A DNA stretch of 59,321 bases from Paraburkholderia rhynchosiae (GTDB taxonomy: Bacteria; Pseudomonadota; Gammaproteobacteria; Burkholderiales; Burkholderiaceae). Each line of letters starts with the position of its first letter. Within the stretch, counting starts at the first letter, position 1. The position numbers and the translations under genes were made by a program. Location: assembly GCF_002879865.1 (NCBI RefSeq), contig NZ_PNXY01000035.1, forward strand, positions 1 to 59,321, read 5' to 3'. The notes below the pieces were generated by a model. It was not told the origin of the DNA, searched no databases, and saw nothing but the letters and a program-made list of their open reading frames with translations. Shown one piece after another: positions 24,714 to 32,493 of the stretch.

Positions 24714-24967
24714 GTGGCGTGCCGATGCTGCGTCTCGGGCGTTTGCCCAGCTTCTGCGGCGGCGCATTTTCAATCCGCTTTGGCTCGCGAGCGTACAGAT
24801 TGCCGGACACACCGCGTGCACATTGAGTACGGACGGTACGAAGATTGCGTGTCTCTTTTTGCAAGCGCAACTGTTGCTATTTAGTCAAAACCAGTTTGGT
24901 AACGCCCGATCCAGGCATAGAGTTAAAGTGTTTTCTGAAGTTCTTGGTGCGGTGCGGGGGGTGTGGA

Positions 24968-25174
24968 ATGAAGCGCAGAACAGCACGACAGTTGGTCCGT
25001 CTTCTCTCGGATATCAGACATGCCAGTCATTGCAGCACGCTGCGGGCGGCTGCCACGAACCGGACAATGGCGCTTGCGTCGGCGGAGCGCCAGGCGGACT
25101 CGGCGGAAAGCGACGAAAGCACTGACGCCACCCGCGAGGCGCACGACAACAAACCGGCGCAGAGCGAATCATGA
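24968..25174 (+). CDS. small basic hypothetical protein
   Basis: This 68-residue protein opens MKRRTARQLVRLLSDIRHAS and has an acidic tail (ESDESTDATREAHD). ATG 24968 follows a G-rich tract. Its stop overlaps the start of the next gene (ATGA at 25171-25174), which is strong evidence that both are translated and coupled. The basic front and acidic tail would fit a nucleic-acid-associated protein, but no family is recognised. It lies 255 bases from the last DnaA box. Confidence 0.55.
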   Translation: MKRRTARQLVRLLSDIRHASHCSTLRAAATNRTMALASAERQADSAESDESTDATREAHDNKPAQSES

Positions 25175-25422
25175 GAGCCGCTAGCGAACAATCGTTGCGT
25201 TTTCTCGTCGAGAAATGGCTCGCGCCGGCGGCATCCGCGGCTGTGCACGTCACCGAGTTCAGCCGTACGCGCGTGGGCGGTCGGCGTTACGTGCGCGTGG
25301 AGACATCGGCTGAAACGGGCTCGCGGGGACTCTTCTTCTTCCGTCACGACGACGGCTGTTGGTGCGTGTTCCCACCTACTGGCGACGCGCGGCATCTGTA
25401 TGCGCATCCGCGGGCGGCTTGA
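25171..25422 (+). CDS. small hypothetical protein, translationally coupled
   Basis: The 83-residue protein has the segments LRFLVEKWLAP, VHVTEFSRTRVGGRRYVRVE and GLFFFRHDDGCWCVFPP, reading as a small mixed alpha-beta domain. It has no signal peptide. It overlaps the preceding gene by four bases. No family is recognised; orthologous pairs in related genomes would confirm it. Confidence 0.6.
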   Translation: MRAASEQSLRFLVEKWLAPAASAAVHVTEFSRTRVGGRRYVRVETSAETGSRGLFFFRHDDGCWCVFPPTGDARHLYAHPRAA

Positions 25423-25650
25423 GGCGGGCCGCCAGGCGCTTCAGTTGGGCACTCAGTAGCGCACGTTTGCATGCCGAAAAACGTTCCGAGGCCGGCGACT
25501 CCGAGCCGGGCGGTAGCCGGGCACCGGGCCGAGCTGCGCGATAATCGCCCGAGGGACAAGCGGCTTCGGGCACAATCGCCCGCATAGGCTGAGGCTGGCC
25601 GCGGCAAGCGGCACCAGCCCGCATTAGCCGCCACAATCTCAGGCAACTCC

Positions 25651-26403
25651 ATGGACGAAAAAGACTGGATCGCCGGCGCCGCGAAGGCGTTGGCGATCAT
25701 CGAGGCATTCGACGAAGAACACGCGCGCATGACACCGACTGCAGTGGCCGGACGCGCGGGTCTTTCGCGCACGGCGGCGCGCCGCTATCTGCTGACGCTG
25801 CGCGAACTGGGCTACGTCGACACCGACGGCAAGCTGTTCTGGCTCGCGCCGCGCGTATTGCGGCTCGGGCAGTCGTACCTCGACTCGGCGCGCTTGCCGC
25901 GCACGGTGCAGCCGTTCCTGCAACGCATTACCGCGACGCTGCAGGAAACGGCGCTCGTCGCGATTCTCGATGAACACGATGTGGTGTACGTGGCGCGCAA
26001 TGGTGTGAACCGGGCTATGGCGGTCGGCTTCGTGCTCGGTTCGCGCGCGCCGGCGCCTTTGTCGTCGGCGGGATTGGTGTTGCTCGCGTTCCAGGCGCCG
26101 GAGAGCATCGAACAGTGGCTGGCGTCGTATCCGATCAAGGTGTTCACGCCGCATACCTATTCCACCATCGAACGGCTGCGCGAAGTGCTCGGCGAGATTC
26201 GCCGTAACGGCTACGTGGTCACCGACCAGCAACTCGAACTCGGCGTGCGCGGGGTCGCCGTGCCGTTGCGCGACCGGCACGGCATGGTCGTCGCGGCCAT
26301 CAGCGTGAGCATGCCGATCGGCCAGGAGTCGGCAAACGCCGCGCTGCACCGCGTGCTGCCGACGCTGCTGGAAACCGCGAGTCTGCTGCGCAATCTGGTG
26401 TGA
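25651..26403 (+). CDS. IclR-family regulator (PcaR/PobR-like)
   Basis: The 250-residue regulator has an N-terminal winged helix (about 8-65; AVAGRAGLSRTAARRYLLTL, LGYVDTDGKLFWL) and a C-terminal GAF-like effector domain (about 80-245) with LDEHDVVYVARN and the conserved GVRGVAVPLRDRHG. Members of this branch control protocatechuate or 4-hydroxybenzoate catabolism. No such genes are in the window, so it is an orphan here and its target is elsewhere. The start ATG has only a weak ribosome-binding site. Confidence 0.85.
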   Translation: MDEKDWIAGAAKALAIIEAFDEEHARMTPTAVAGRAGLSRTAARRYLLTLRELGYVDTDGKLFWLAPRVLRLGQSYLDSARLPRTVQPFLQRITATLQETALVAILDEHDVVYVARNGVNRAMAVGFVLGSRAPAPLSSAGLVLLAFQAPESIEQWLASYPIKVFTPHTYSTIERLREVLGEIRRNGYVVTDQQLELGVRGVAVPLRDRHGMVVAAISVSMPIGQESANAALHRVLPTLLETASLLRNLV

Positions 26404-26626
26404 CGCAGCTAGGTAACCGCCCTGGTATCGGGCGTTTAATGAGTGAAAGCGTGTCGAAAGCAAGCTGTCTCCCGGAAGATACATATCGGGTTTTGCGCAT
26501 GACAAACCGCCTACGCCTAGGTAATACTCTCCCGCGGGGAGCGGTAAGGCGCCTCGAGCCTGCCTGCTTCCCCGTGCAGCTATTCCATTCACACTGACTC
26601 AGTCGTTGAGGTTTGGGGAACAACAC

Positions 26627-26839
26627 ATGAAAAAAGTTATCGTTTCGCTCGCAGCTGCATCGATCGCGCTGATCTCTGTTCAAGCTTTCGCACAAGCATC
26701 GGATACGGCAGCTCCGGCCGCTGCCGCTAGCGCACCGAAGAAGCATCACATCAAGAAGCTGAAGACGCACGGCAAGCGCGCTCCGGTTTCGTCGGCCGCG
26801 TCGGCAGCCGGTACGAACGACAAAGGCGCGCAGAACTAA
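26627..26839 (+). CDS. small exported basic protein
   Basis: The 70-residue protein has a clear signal peptide (KKVIVSLAAASIALISVQAF, cleavage after Ala22). It leaves a mature part rich in Ala and basic residues (KKHHIKKLKTHGKR). GGGGAA precedes the ATG by eight bases. The gene stands alone and is followed by a strong terminator. Short Ala/Lys/His periplasmic proteins like this are common in Burkholderia and not characterised. It could bind metal or anionic polymers. Confidence 0.7.
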   Translation: MKKVIVSLAAASIALISVQAFAQASDTAAPAAAASAPKKHHIKKLKTHGKRAPVSSAASAAGTNDKGAQN

Positions 26840-26941
26840 GCAGGCGCGCGTTCGTCAGGCGAGCTTCGCCCGTTGTATTTGCGCCGCTAGCCGGCGCTTG
26901 CGGTGCCGGTTCGATGCCAGTTCGAGGCGGGCGTCGCCAGC

Positions 26942-26976
26942 AAAAAAGGCCAGAGCACGAGCTCTGGCCTTTTTTA
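26942..26976 (+). terminator. 15-bp stem terminator
   Basis: AAAAAAGGCCAGAGC (26942-26956) pairs perfectly with GCTCTGGCCTTTTTT (26961-26975) around ACGA. The symmetry with A and T tails makes it bidirectional: it ends the small exported protein gene and the leftward gene ending at 27052. Confidence 0.88.
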
Positions 26977-27051
26977 TTCCGGCGGCGTTCAACGGTATCC
27001 CCGCGCCGTCGCAACATTCCAGCGACACGCGCCGACATGCCGTAGCTGCGC

Positions 27052-27330
27052 TTATCCCGCGAGGCCGCGCCTGATCACTTCGTTCAGCAATCCCGTCATG
27101 CCTTCCGGATGCGTGGCGGCGCGCTCTTTCAGTTCAGCAACCAGTTCGCCGTTCAGCTTACACGCGAACGCGACAAGTCCCTGCGCCTGATCCAGCTTGC
27201 GCTGCTCACGGCGATCGAGTTTCGGCTCCGCAGCCGAAGCCTTGCCAAAGCGCTCGGCGGTGGATTGCTTCATTGCATTGTTCAGCTTGAGTGCCTTGTT
27301 CTTTTCAAGGTCGGTCTTTTTCATCGACAT
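27052..27330 (-). CDS. small conserved basic protein of unknown role
   Basis: The 92-residue, highly charged, helical protein contains KKTDLEKNKALKLNNAMKQ in the front, RREQRKLDQAQGLVAFACKL in the middle, and HPEGMTGLLNEVIRRGLAG at the end. The end resembles a ribbon-helix-helix-like helix pair, but a fold call is not safe. The start is ATG 27330, with ATG 27324 as an alternative. It is 78 bases from the Mut7-C gene on the same strand, so the two may be co-transcribed. Confidence 0.65.
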   Translation of the reverse strand: MSMKKTDLEKNKALKLNNAMKQSTAERFGKASAAEPKLDRREQRKLDQAQGLVAFACKLNGELVAELKERAATHPEGMTGLLNEVIRRGLAG

Positions 27331-27408
27331 ACGGAAGGCCTTTGCCAGATAAGTAATCCCGCATTGTACGCACCACGCCGCTCGTCGCGCGAGCGGCGGC
27401 TTCGCGTG

Positions 27409-28197
27409 TCAGGGCGAGGCGCCCGAGGCGCTCACATTGCGCGCGCCGGACTCCGGTGGCGTCGCCGCCACGCTGTCGATCAACGCGCGCATTCTTTGCC
27501 AATGCGTGCCTTCCCAGAACACGCGGCGGCAGACGTCGCAGGTCACGAACTGGTTGTGCCGGAGCAGAACGCCGTCGGGCGCGCGGTCGCCTACTTCATC
27601 CTTTGCGATACGCCGCAGCGGCGCGTTGCACATCAGACATAGACGGAACGGCTGCGCGCTGCCTGCCAGGTCCAGCCGTTCGAACACTTCGCGAAATTGC
27701 TCGCGCGGACGCAGCGCCCGAACGTAGCAGCCATGCGTGATGGTGCGGCGTTTCAATAACTCGCGGTCGCGCGTCAGGACAATGCGCTCCTGCGCGGCGG
27801 CGAGCGCTTCGATATCGGCGTCGGGATAGTGGTTGTCGTACAGCGTATCGAAGCCGGCAAGCCGCAGCAGCGGCGCGAGGCCGCCGAGATGCGCATCGGC
27901 GATAAAGCGCACCACGCGCAGCGGCCGTTCCCGCACGCGCAGCAGCGGGCGGATGTCGAGCGCTTCGAACTTCGGATACACCGCGACACGGTCGCCGTCC
28001 GCGAGAGGATGATTGAAACCGACCGACTCGCCGTTCACCAGTATGAGTTCGACTTCGGTATGCGGCACGCCTAGCGCTTCGATCGTGTGCTTGGTCGTCG
28101 CGCCGCGCGCACACGCGTAAGTGAACGCTCGCCGACGCAGCGGCCGGGCGAGAAAATCGTTCAGCTCCTCGTAGAAGCGGAAAGTCGCGGTGACCAT
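27409..28197 (-). CDS. Mut7-C RNase-domain protein with ubiquitin-like N-terminus
   Basis: This 262-residue protein starts at ATG 28197 (MVTATFRFYEELNDF); the longer frame to 28290 overlaps the divergent promoter. Residues 1-80 look like the beta-grasp, ubiquitin-like Mut7-C domain (LILVNGESVGFNHPL, GDRVAVYPKFE). Residues about 95-250 form the Mut7-C PIN-like nuclease: FIADAHLGGLAPLLRLAGFD with its acidic residues, LTRDRELLK, and a zinc ribbon (CLMCNAPL ... CDVCRRVFW). The family is thought to act on RNA, with little experimental work in bacteria. It is divergent from the dehydrogenase at 28293. Confidence 0.85.
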   Translation of the reverse strand: MVTATFRFYEELNDFLARPLRRRAFTYACARGATTKHTIEALGVPHTEVELILVNGESVGFNHPLADGDRVAVYPKFEALDIRPLLRVRERPLRVVRFIADAHLGGLAPLLRLAGFDTLYDNHYPDADIEALAAAQERIVLTRDRELLKRRTITHGCYVRALRPREQFREVFERLDLAGSAQPFRLCLMCNAPLRRIAKDEVGDRAPDGVLLRHNQFVTCDVCRRVFWEGTHWQRMRALIDSVAATPPESGARNVSASGASP

Positions 28198-28292
28198 CGC
28201 AGCAGTATCGCACCGTGCGTCATTGCGCGCTTTTCCTGCATTTATCGCATCGGTGTGCTTTACTTCCAGTTCTTTAGAAGACGGAGCCACAG

Positions 28293-29162
28293 ATGGACAT
28301 CGGTTTTATCGGTCTCGGCGAGATGGGCGCCGCGATGGTTGCAAACATCCTGAAAGCGGGGCATCAGGTGCGCGTATGGAACCGCTCGCCGGAACGCGGG
28401 CAAGCGCTCGCCGACGCGGGCGCGCGGATCGTCGCTACGCCGGCAGAAGCGTTCGCCGGCGACGCCGTGTTTTCCATGCTCGCCGACGACGCCGCATTGC
28501 GCGAGGTCGTCACGGCGTCTTTGCTGGAACACGCGCCGCGCGGGCTGATCCACGTGAACATGGCGACGATCTCCGTGGCGCTGGCGGAGGAGCTGGCGAC
28601 GGCGCATGCGTCGCGCGGGGTCAACTATGTGGCGGCGCCGGTGTTGGGCCGGCCGGATGTCGCGGCGGCGGGCAAGCTGACCATCGTCGCCGGCGGGCCG
28701 GCTGAGTCGATCGACCGGGTGCAGCCCATTTTCGACGCGATCGGTCAGAAGACCTGGCGCATCGGTTCGCTGCCGCAGCAAGCGAACGTCATGAAACTCG
28801 CCGCGAACTTCATGCTCGGCGCGGCGGTCGAGACACTCGGCGAAGCCGCGGCGCTGGTGTCCGGGCACGGCCTCGCCATTCAGGACTTTCTCGACGTCAT
28901 CACGAGCGGCATTTTCCCCGGACCCGTGTACGCGGGCTACGGCAAGATGATCGCGGAGCAGAGCTACGAGCCGGCGCTGTTCAAGGCGCGTCTGGGACTG
29001 AAAGACTTGCGGCTCGCACTCGCCGCGGCCGACGCAGTCACGACGCCGCTGCCGATCGCGAGCGTGGTGCGGGACAGCCTGATCGAGGCTGTCGCTCATG
29101 GCGACGGCGAGAAGGACTTCGCGGTGCTGGGCCAGGTGGCGGCGCGCCGGGCCGGCCGTTGA
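28293..29162 (+). CDS. NAD(P)-dependent beta-hydroxyacid dehydrogenase family
   Basis: The 289-residue enzyme is of the 3-hydroxyisobutyrate dehydrogenase/tartronate semialdehyde reductase family. It has the dinucleotide motif GFIGLGEMGAAM (4-15), the substrate segment APVLGRPDVAAAGKLTIVAGG, and the catalytic Lys in KLAANFMLG near 168. The family reduces small semialdehydes or glyoxylate, or oxidises beta-hydroxyacids. Conserved segment order and length are normal. The neighbouring LysE-type exporter gives no clue to the substrate, so the specific name is left open. Confidence 0.87.
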   Translation: MDIGFIGLGEMGAAMVANILKAGHQVRVWNRSPERGQALADAGARIVATPAEAFAGDAVFSMLADDAALREVVTASLLEHAPRGLIHVNMATISVALAEELATAHASRGVNYVAAPVLGRPDVAAAGKLTIVAGGPAESIDRVQPIFDAIGQKTWRIGSLPQQANVMKLAANFMLGAAVETLGEAAALVSGHGLAIQDFLDVITSGIFPGPVYAGYGKMIAEQSYEPALFKARLGLKDLRLALAAADAVTTPLPIASVVRDSLIEAVAHGDGEKDFAVLGQVAARRAGR

Positions 29163-29234
29163 CGAGCGGGGCGCGCGCGGACGGCGGCGCGCCGCGGGCA
29201 TAATAGCCGTCCAATCCTTTTTCGCGTTGGTGCC

Positions 29235-29882
29235 ATGAGTCTGCATACCTGGTGGCTGTTCGTCGCCACTGTTTTTGTCGTTTCAGCGATTCCCGGTCCG
29301 AATATGCTGCTGGTGATGACCCACGGCGCTCAGCACGGTCTGCGCCGCGCCGGCGCAACGATGGCGGGCTGCCTGTCGGCGCTGGTGCTGATGCTGGCGG
29401 TATCCGCAGCGGGTCTCGGCGTATTTCTCGAAGCGTGGCCGGCCATGTTCAACGCGCTACGCATGATTGGCGCGGCTTATCTGGTCTACCTTGGCATCAA
29501 GGCGTGGCGCGCGCCCGCTGACGAAGTCGCCGCAGCCAACGCCAACGCCGACGCCGACGAACTGACCGCCAAACCGGCGCGCTCGCGTCTCGCGTTGTTT
29601 CGCAACGGTTTTCTGGTCGCAGGCAGCAATCCAAAGGCGATCCTGTTCGCCGCCGCGCTGCTGCCGCAATTTATCGACGCTGCGCTGCCCAAGCTGCCGC
29701 AGTTCGGCGTGCTGGTCGTGACGTTCGCGATCATCGAGGTAAGCTGGTATCTGGTGTACGCGGGGTTCGGCACGCGCATTGGCAGTCACCTGAAGAGCCG
29801 CAGCGTCGCGCGACTTTTCAATCGGCTGACAGGCGGTGTGTTCGTCGCATTTGGCGCAATGATGGCGTTGGCCCGGCACTAG
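29235..29882 (+). CDS. LysE/RhtB-family amino acid exporter
   Basis: This 215-residue inner-membrane protein has about six hydrophobic segments. AIPGPNMLLVMTHGAQHG near 18 is the LysE/RhtB signature, followed by YLVYLGIKAWRAP near 79 and GFLVAGSNPKAILFAAALLPQF near 125. Such proteins export amino acids or their analogues by proton antiport. The cytoplasmic loop is Ala/Asp-rich. It lies 72 bases after the dehydrogenase and may be co-transcribed with it. Confidence 0.88.
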   Translation: MSLHTWWLFVATVFVVSAIPGPNMLLVMTHGAQHGLRRAGATMAGCLSALVLMLAVSAAGLGVFLEAWPAMFNALRMIGAAYLVYLGIKAWRAPADEVAAANANADADELTAKPARSRLALFRNGFLVAGSNPKAILFAAALLPQFIDAALPKLPQFGVLVVTFAIIEVSWYLVYAGFGTRIGSHLKSRSVARLFNRLTGGVFVAFGAMMALARH

Positions 29883-29954
29883 CGGTTGTTCTGCCGACAA
29901 GTCCAAGCACACGTTGTGAATTCGCAACAAGAAGGGACAACCCTTATTTTCATG

Positions 29955-29983
29955 TTGCGTCGCACCAAACGGTTTGCTATAGT
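29955..29983 (+). promoter_or_regulatory. sigma-70 promoter for a short RNA
   Basis: TTGCGT (29955-29960), a spacer of exactly 17 bases and TATAGT (29978-29983) form a good promoter. TG precedes the -10 by one base, as in extended -10 promoters. Transcription should start near 29990. No reading frame follows before the terminator at 30022-30049. Confidence 0.65.
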
Positions 29984-29989
29984 GGTTCT

Positions 29990-30049
29990 TGTCTCCTCCA
30001 TGTCTCCTCTGATATGGATTCAGCCCGCCAACTCGGCGGGCTTTTTTTT
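29990..30049 (+). ncRNA. candidate small regulatory RNA (about 60 nt) with tandem anti-SD motifs
   Basis: A well-spaced promoter is followed by about 60 bases ending in a strong terminator, with no room for a gene. The body contains TGTCTCCTC twice (29990-29998 and 30001-30009). Each CTCCTC/TCTCC core is complementary to Shine-Dalgarno sequences, the design known from C/U-rich trans-acting RNAs such as the alpha-r14 ('cuckoo') group. It lies between a rightward gene that ended at 29882 and the 3' end of a leftward gene, so it is not a leader. Function is inferred. Confidence 0.55.
30022..30049 (+). terminator. terminator of the candidate sRNA
   Basis: AGCCCGCC (30022-30029) pairs with GGCGGGCT (30035-30042) around AACTC, followed by a run of eight T including the last stem base. 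Confidence 0.88.
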
Positions 30050-30079
30050 GCCTCCGATTTCCCGGTTCTCAAGAACGCA

Positions 30080-30117
30080 AAAAGCCGGCTTCCCCTTGCG
30101 AAGGACGGCCGGCTTTT
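30080..30117 (-). terminator. terminator of the ompW operon
   Basis: AAAAGCCGGC (30080-30089) pairs with GCCGGCTTTT (30108-30117). Read on the minus strand it is followed by T bases. It lies just after the ompW stop. Confidence 0.75.
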
Positions 30118-30141
30118 GTATTTGGCGCTCACTGTTCGAGG

Positions 30142-30966
30142 TCAGAACTTATAGGAGACCGCGAGGAACGAAATGATGGGGTCCGCCTTCAGTTCGGCCT
30201 TGGAGACGCCCAGTTCGGTGCCGTCCGCGGCCTTGATGATCACAGACGAGGTCGTCTTCAGCGGAATGTAGGTCACCGAGGCCACCAGGCCCCAATGCTC
30301 GGTGATGTTGTACGCGAGCCCCGCGTTGAACACCGGCGCCCACGACGACGACGCCTTCGCCGACACCTGCGTTTTGCCTGGCTTGCCCGCGCCCGCAGCG
30401 AGGATCGCGCCGAGGTTCTCCTGCGTCGACTGGACGAAGTTCTGGCTCAACTGAATGTCCGAGAACCAGTTGTACGACACGCCGATGCCCACGAACGGCC
30501 GGAATTTCGCCGTCGGTGCATTGAAGTAGTACTGAAAGAGCAGCGCCGGGCTCCATTGGCGCACGCTTTTCACGATTGGATTCACTTGCGGATCGCCGAT
30601 ATCCTGCTGGCCGAGCGCGCCCGCCGGCCCGGGCGGTTTGATGGTGCCGTGCCCGTACATCTTGAACACAGGCGGCACGCCCGCCACCGTCGTCAGGGCG
30701 ATGTGATCGGTGAGGTAATGGCTGAAGACGAGACCGACTGTGTCGGCGTTGTTCGTCGACAGACTCGTGCCGGCCGACGTGAATGAGTTGGGCAAGCGCA
30801 GCGGCCTGTTGATCGGCGTCGGTGCGACGTTGGTCGTCAGCGGCGTGCTCGAATCCTGCGGCATGACGTGGAACCAGCCGAGCGCGGCGACGTTGTCGCC
30901 CGCATGTTGCGCGTACGCACTGGCAGACAGGCACGCGGCCAATATCGCGAGATAAAATTTTTTCAT
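30142..30966 (-). CDS. ompW: OmpW-family outer-membrane protein
   Basis: The 274-residue, eight-stranded small barrel starts at ATG 30966 with AGGAGC upstream. The signal peptide is MKKFYLAILAACLSASAYA. Typical OmpW segments follow: NADTVGLVFSHYLTDHIAL, FQYYFNAPTAKFRPFVGIGV and NAGLAYNITEHWGL, with the terminal strand ending SYKF. OmpW proteins form narrow hydrophobic channels in the outer membrane. It is the last of three genes in a leftward operon with two paralogous lipoproteins. Confidence 0.87.
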   Translation of the reverse strand: MKKFYLAILAACLSASAYAQHAGDNVAALGWFHVMPQDSSTPLTTNVAPTPINRPLRLPNSFTSAGTSLSTNNADTVGLVFSHYLTDHIALTTVAGVPPVFKMYGHGTIKPPGPAGALGQQDIGDPQVNPIVKSVRQWSPALLFQYYFNAPTAKFRPFVGIGVSYNWFSDIQLSQNFVQSTQENLGAILAAGAGKPGKTQVSAKASSSWAPVFNAGLAYNITEHWGLVASVTYIPLKTTSSVIIKAADGTELGVSKAELKADPIISFLAVSYKF

Positions 30967-31148
30967 GTTGTTGCTCCTCCTTGGACGCTCGACAAGCGCG
31001 GGGCGAGCGGCGAGCGTTGGCCGTGGGGCCAGGGCCACCTCGCCGGTGCGCTGGATAGACGGTGAGCGCCGGCCGCCGCGCTGCTTGAGAGGACGGCGGC
31101 CGGGGACGCGCACGTTTTGTCACGTGCTGACGGCGCGTGGCGCGTCAG

Positions 31149-32396
31149 TTACTGAACGAAAGCGCCGATCGTGAAATATGGCGAGGCCGCGTTGGTCAGA
31201 TCGAGGTAGCCGAATACACCGCCCGTGAAAATCATCTTTCCGGTCGGCGTGGTGCCGGTGGATGCGCCTACGTGCGTCGTCGTGACCACGCCCGGCACGG
31301 TTTGCGTGAAGTCCAGGTTCAGCGCCGTCGCCAGCGATGCCTGCGACGGGTTGAACGGATCCAGCAGCGTGGCCTGCGCGCCTTCGAGGGCGGTCGTGCG
31401 ATAGTCGAACTGGCTATCCACGCCGATGTACTCGCCGTTCTGCGAATTCACAGCTATTGAGCTTTGCGGCGCCAGAATCGAGATGCCCGATTCGTCGTCC
31501 GCGTACGGTCCGAGCGCGCCGTTTTGCGGCACCGTGACCGACGAATTCGCCGCGCCCGTACGCACGAGGATCGGCACCAACTGGTTGCGCAGCTTGCCGA
31601 CGATCATGTAGCCGCGCGCTTCTGGGGTAGTGGCGAGCGTAGGCTTGGCCTGTCCCTGGAAGTTGTTCGTCTGGAACGCGCCGCTGCCGTCCGCTGCCTG
31701 CACGAAGTTGCTGCCCGGCTGCTGGCATTTGCCCGCGTTGACGCCGGAGTTGTCGCACTCGGTCCACGTGCCGTCTGCGTTGATGGTGATCTTCGAATCA
31801 ACCGCCACTGGCGCGAAGTTCTGCGACGGCACCTGGTGATAGCCGAGCTGGTTGTAGGTGCCGGCCACCTTCGCGAGATCCGTTTCAATCAATGAGAAGC
31901 CGATGAACGGGTAGTACGGGAACTTGGTGTCCGGCACCGCGCCCACGCCGAGAATCCCGCCGAACGAAATTTCCGCGCCCGGGATCGTGCCGCCCGCGAC
32001 GCCCTCGCCGACAAAAATCCGCGCCGGACGGTTGGGATCCAGACTCGCGCCGTTCAGGCGGAACGCGCACTGGTTCAGCTTGTTCGTCGGCAGCAGTGTT
32101 TCCTGAGTCAGCGTGCCGCTAGCGGTCTGGCCCGCGCGTGTCGGCACAACGGTGCCGGTCTTCGCCGGGATCGGGGATTCGATGTAGCTCACCTGCCACG
32201 TCATCTTCGCGGTATCGAGTTGTAGCTTGACCAGTTCGCCGTCACCGCCGCCGCCTGTGTAGACCGTGCTGTAATCGAGCGACGCAGGACACAGCCGCAC
32301 TTCCGTCACGGGGCCATCACCGCCGCCGCCACCGCCACCGCATGCCGTCAGCAACGGTGCAGCAAGCGCGAGCACCGACAGGAATCTCCATTTCAT
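31149..32396 (-). CDS. lipoprotein, DUF2957-like (copy 2)
   Basis: The 415-residue protein starts at ATG 32396 after AGGCGG. It has a lipoprotein signal with Cys19 (APLLTAC) followed by a Gly-rich linker. The mature part is beta-rich, with repeated Thr/Gly segments such as IFVGEGVAGGTIPGAEISFG and ADDESGISILA. It aligns over its full length with the neighbouring upstream gene product. I associate the pair with DUF2957, a Burkholderiales lipoprotein family of unknown function, from memory. It probably faces the periplasm or surface and may work with OmpW. Confidence 0.75.
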   Translation of the reverse strand: MKWRFLSVLALAAPLLTACGGGGGGGDGPVTEVRLCPASLDYSTVYTGGGGDGELVKLQLDTAKMTWQVSYIESPIPAKTGTVVPTRAGQTASGTLTQETLLPTNKLNQCAFRLNGASLDPNRPARIFVGEGVAGGTIPGAEISFGGILGVGAVPDTKFPYYPFIGFSLIETDLAKVAGTYNQLGYHQVPSQNFAPVAVDSKITINADGTWTECDNSGVNAGKCQQPGSNFVQAADGSGAFQTNNFQGQAKPTLATTPEARGYMIVGKLRNQLVPILVRTGAANSSVTVPQNGALGPYADDESGISILAPQSSIAVNSQNGEYIGVDSQFDYRTTALEGAQATLLDPFNPSQASLATALNLDFTQTVPGVVTTTHVGASTGTTPTGKMIFTGGVFGYLDLTNAASPYFTIGAFVQ

Positions 32397-32493
32397 ACCG
32401 CCTCCAGAATTTTTTCGTTGTAAGTAGCCGGCTCCCAGTCCAGCCACCGTTTGCTTTTTATGTCTCTTACTGCGTGCTGCGTTTGCTTCACCG

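Larger units (their letters stand above)
24388..24967. other. 580-bp spacer with DnaA boxes
   Basis: The spacer contains two perfect DnaA boxes, one near match and a run of TAG triplets (listed separately). A frame starting at GTG 24706 reads WRADAASRAFAQLLRRRIF but begins inside a DnaA box and overlaps the next genes, so it is not called. Several other GGATAA words (24560-24620) are weak box-like sequences. Confidence 0.55.

Noticed and set aside
24388..24967. Main chromosomal oriC
   Set aside because: dnaA, dnaN, rpmH and other usual neighbours are absent, and only two perfect boxes are seen; kept only as a candidate DnaA-binding region.
24706..25125. 139-residue frame starting at GTG 24706
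   Set aside because: It starts inside a DnaA box without a ribosome-binding site and overlaps the two coupled small genes in another frame; I kept the coupled pair instead.
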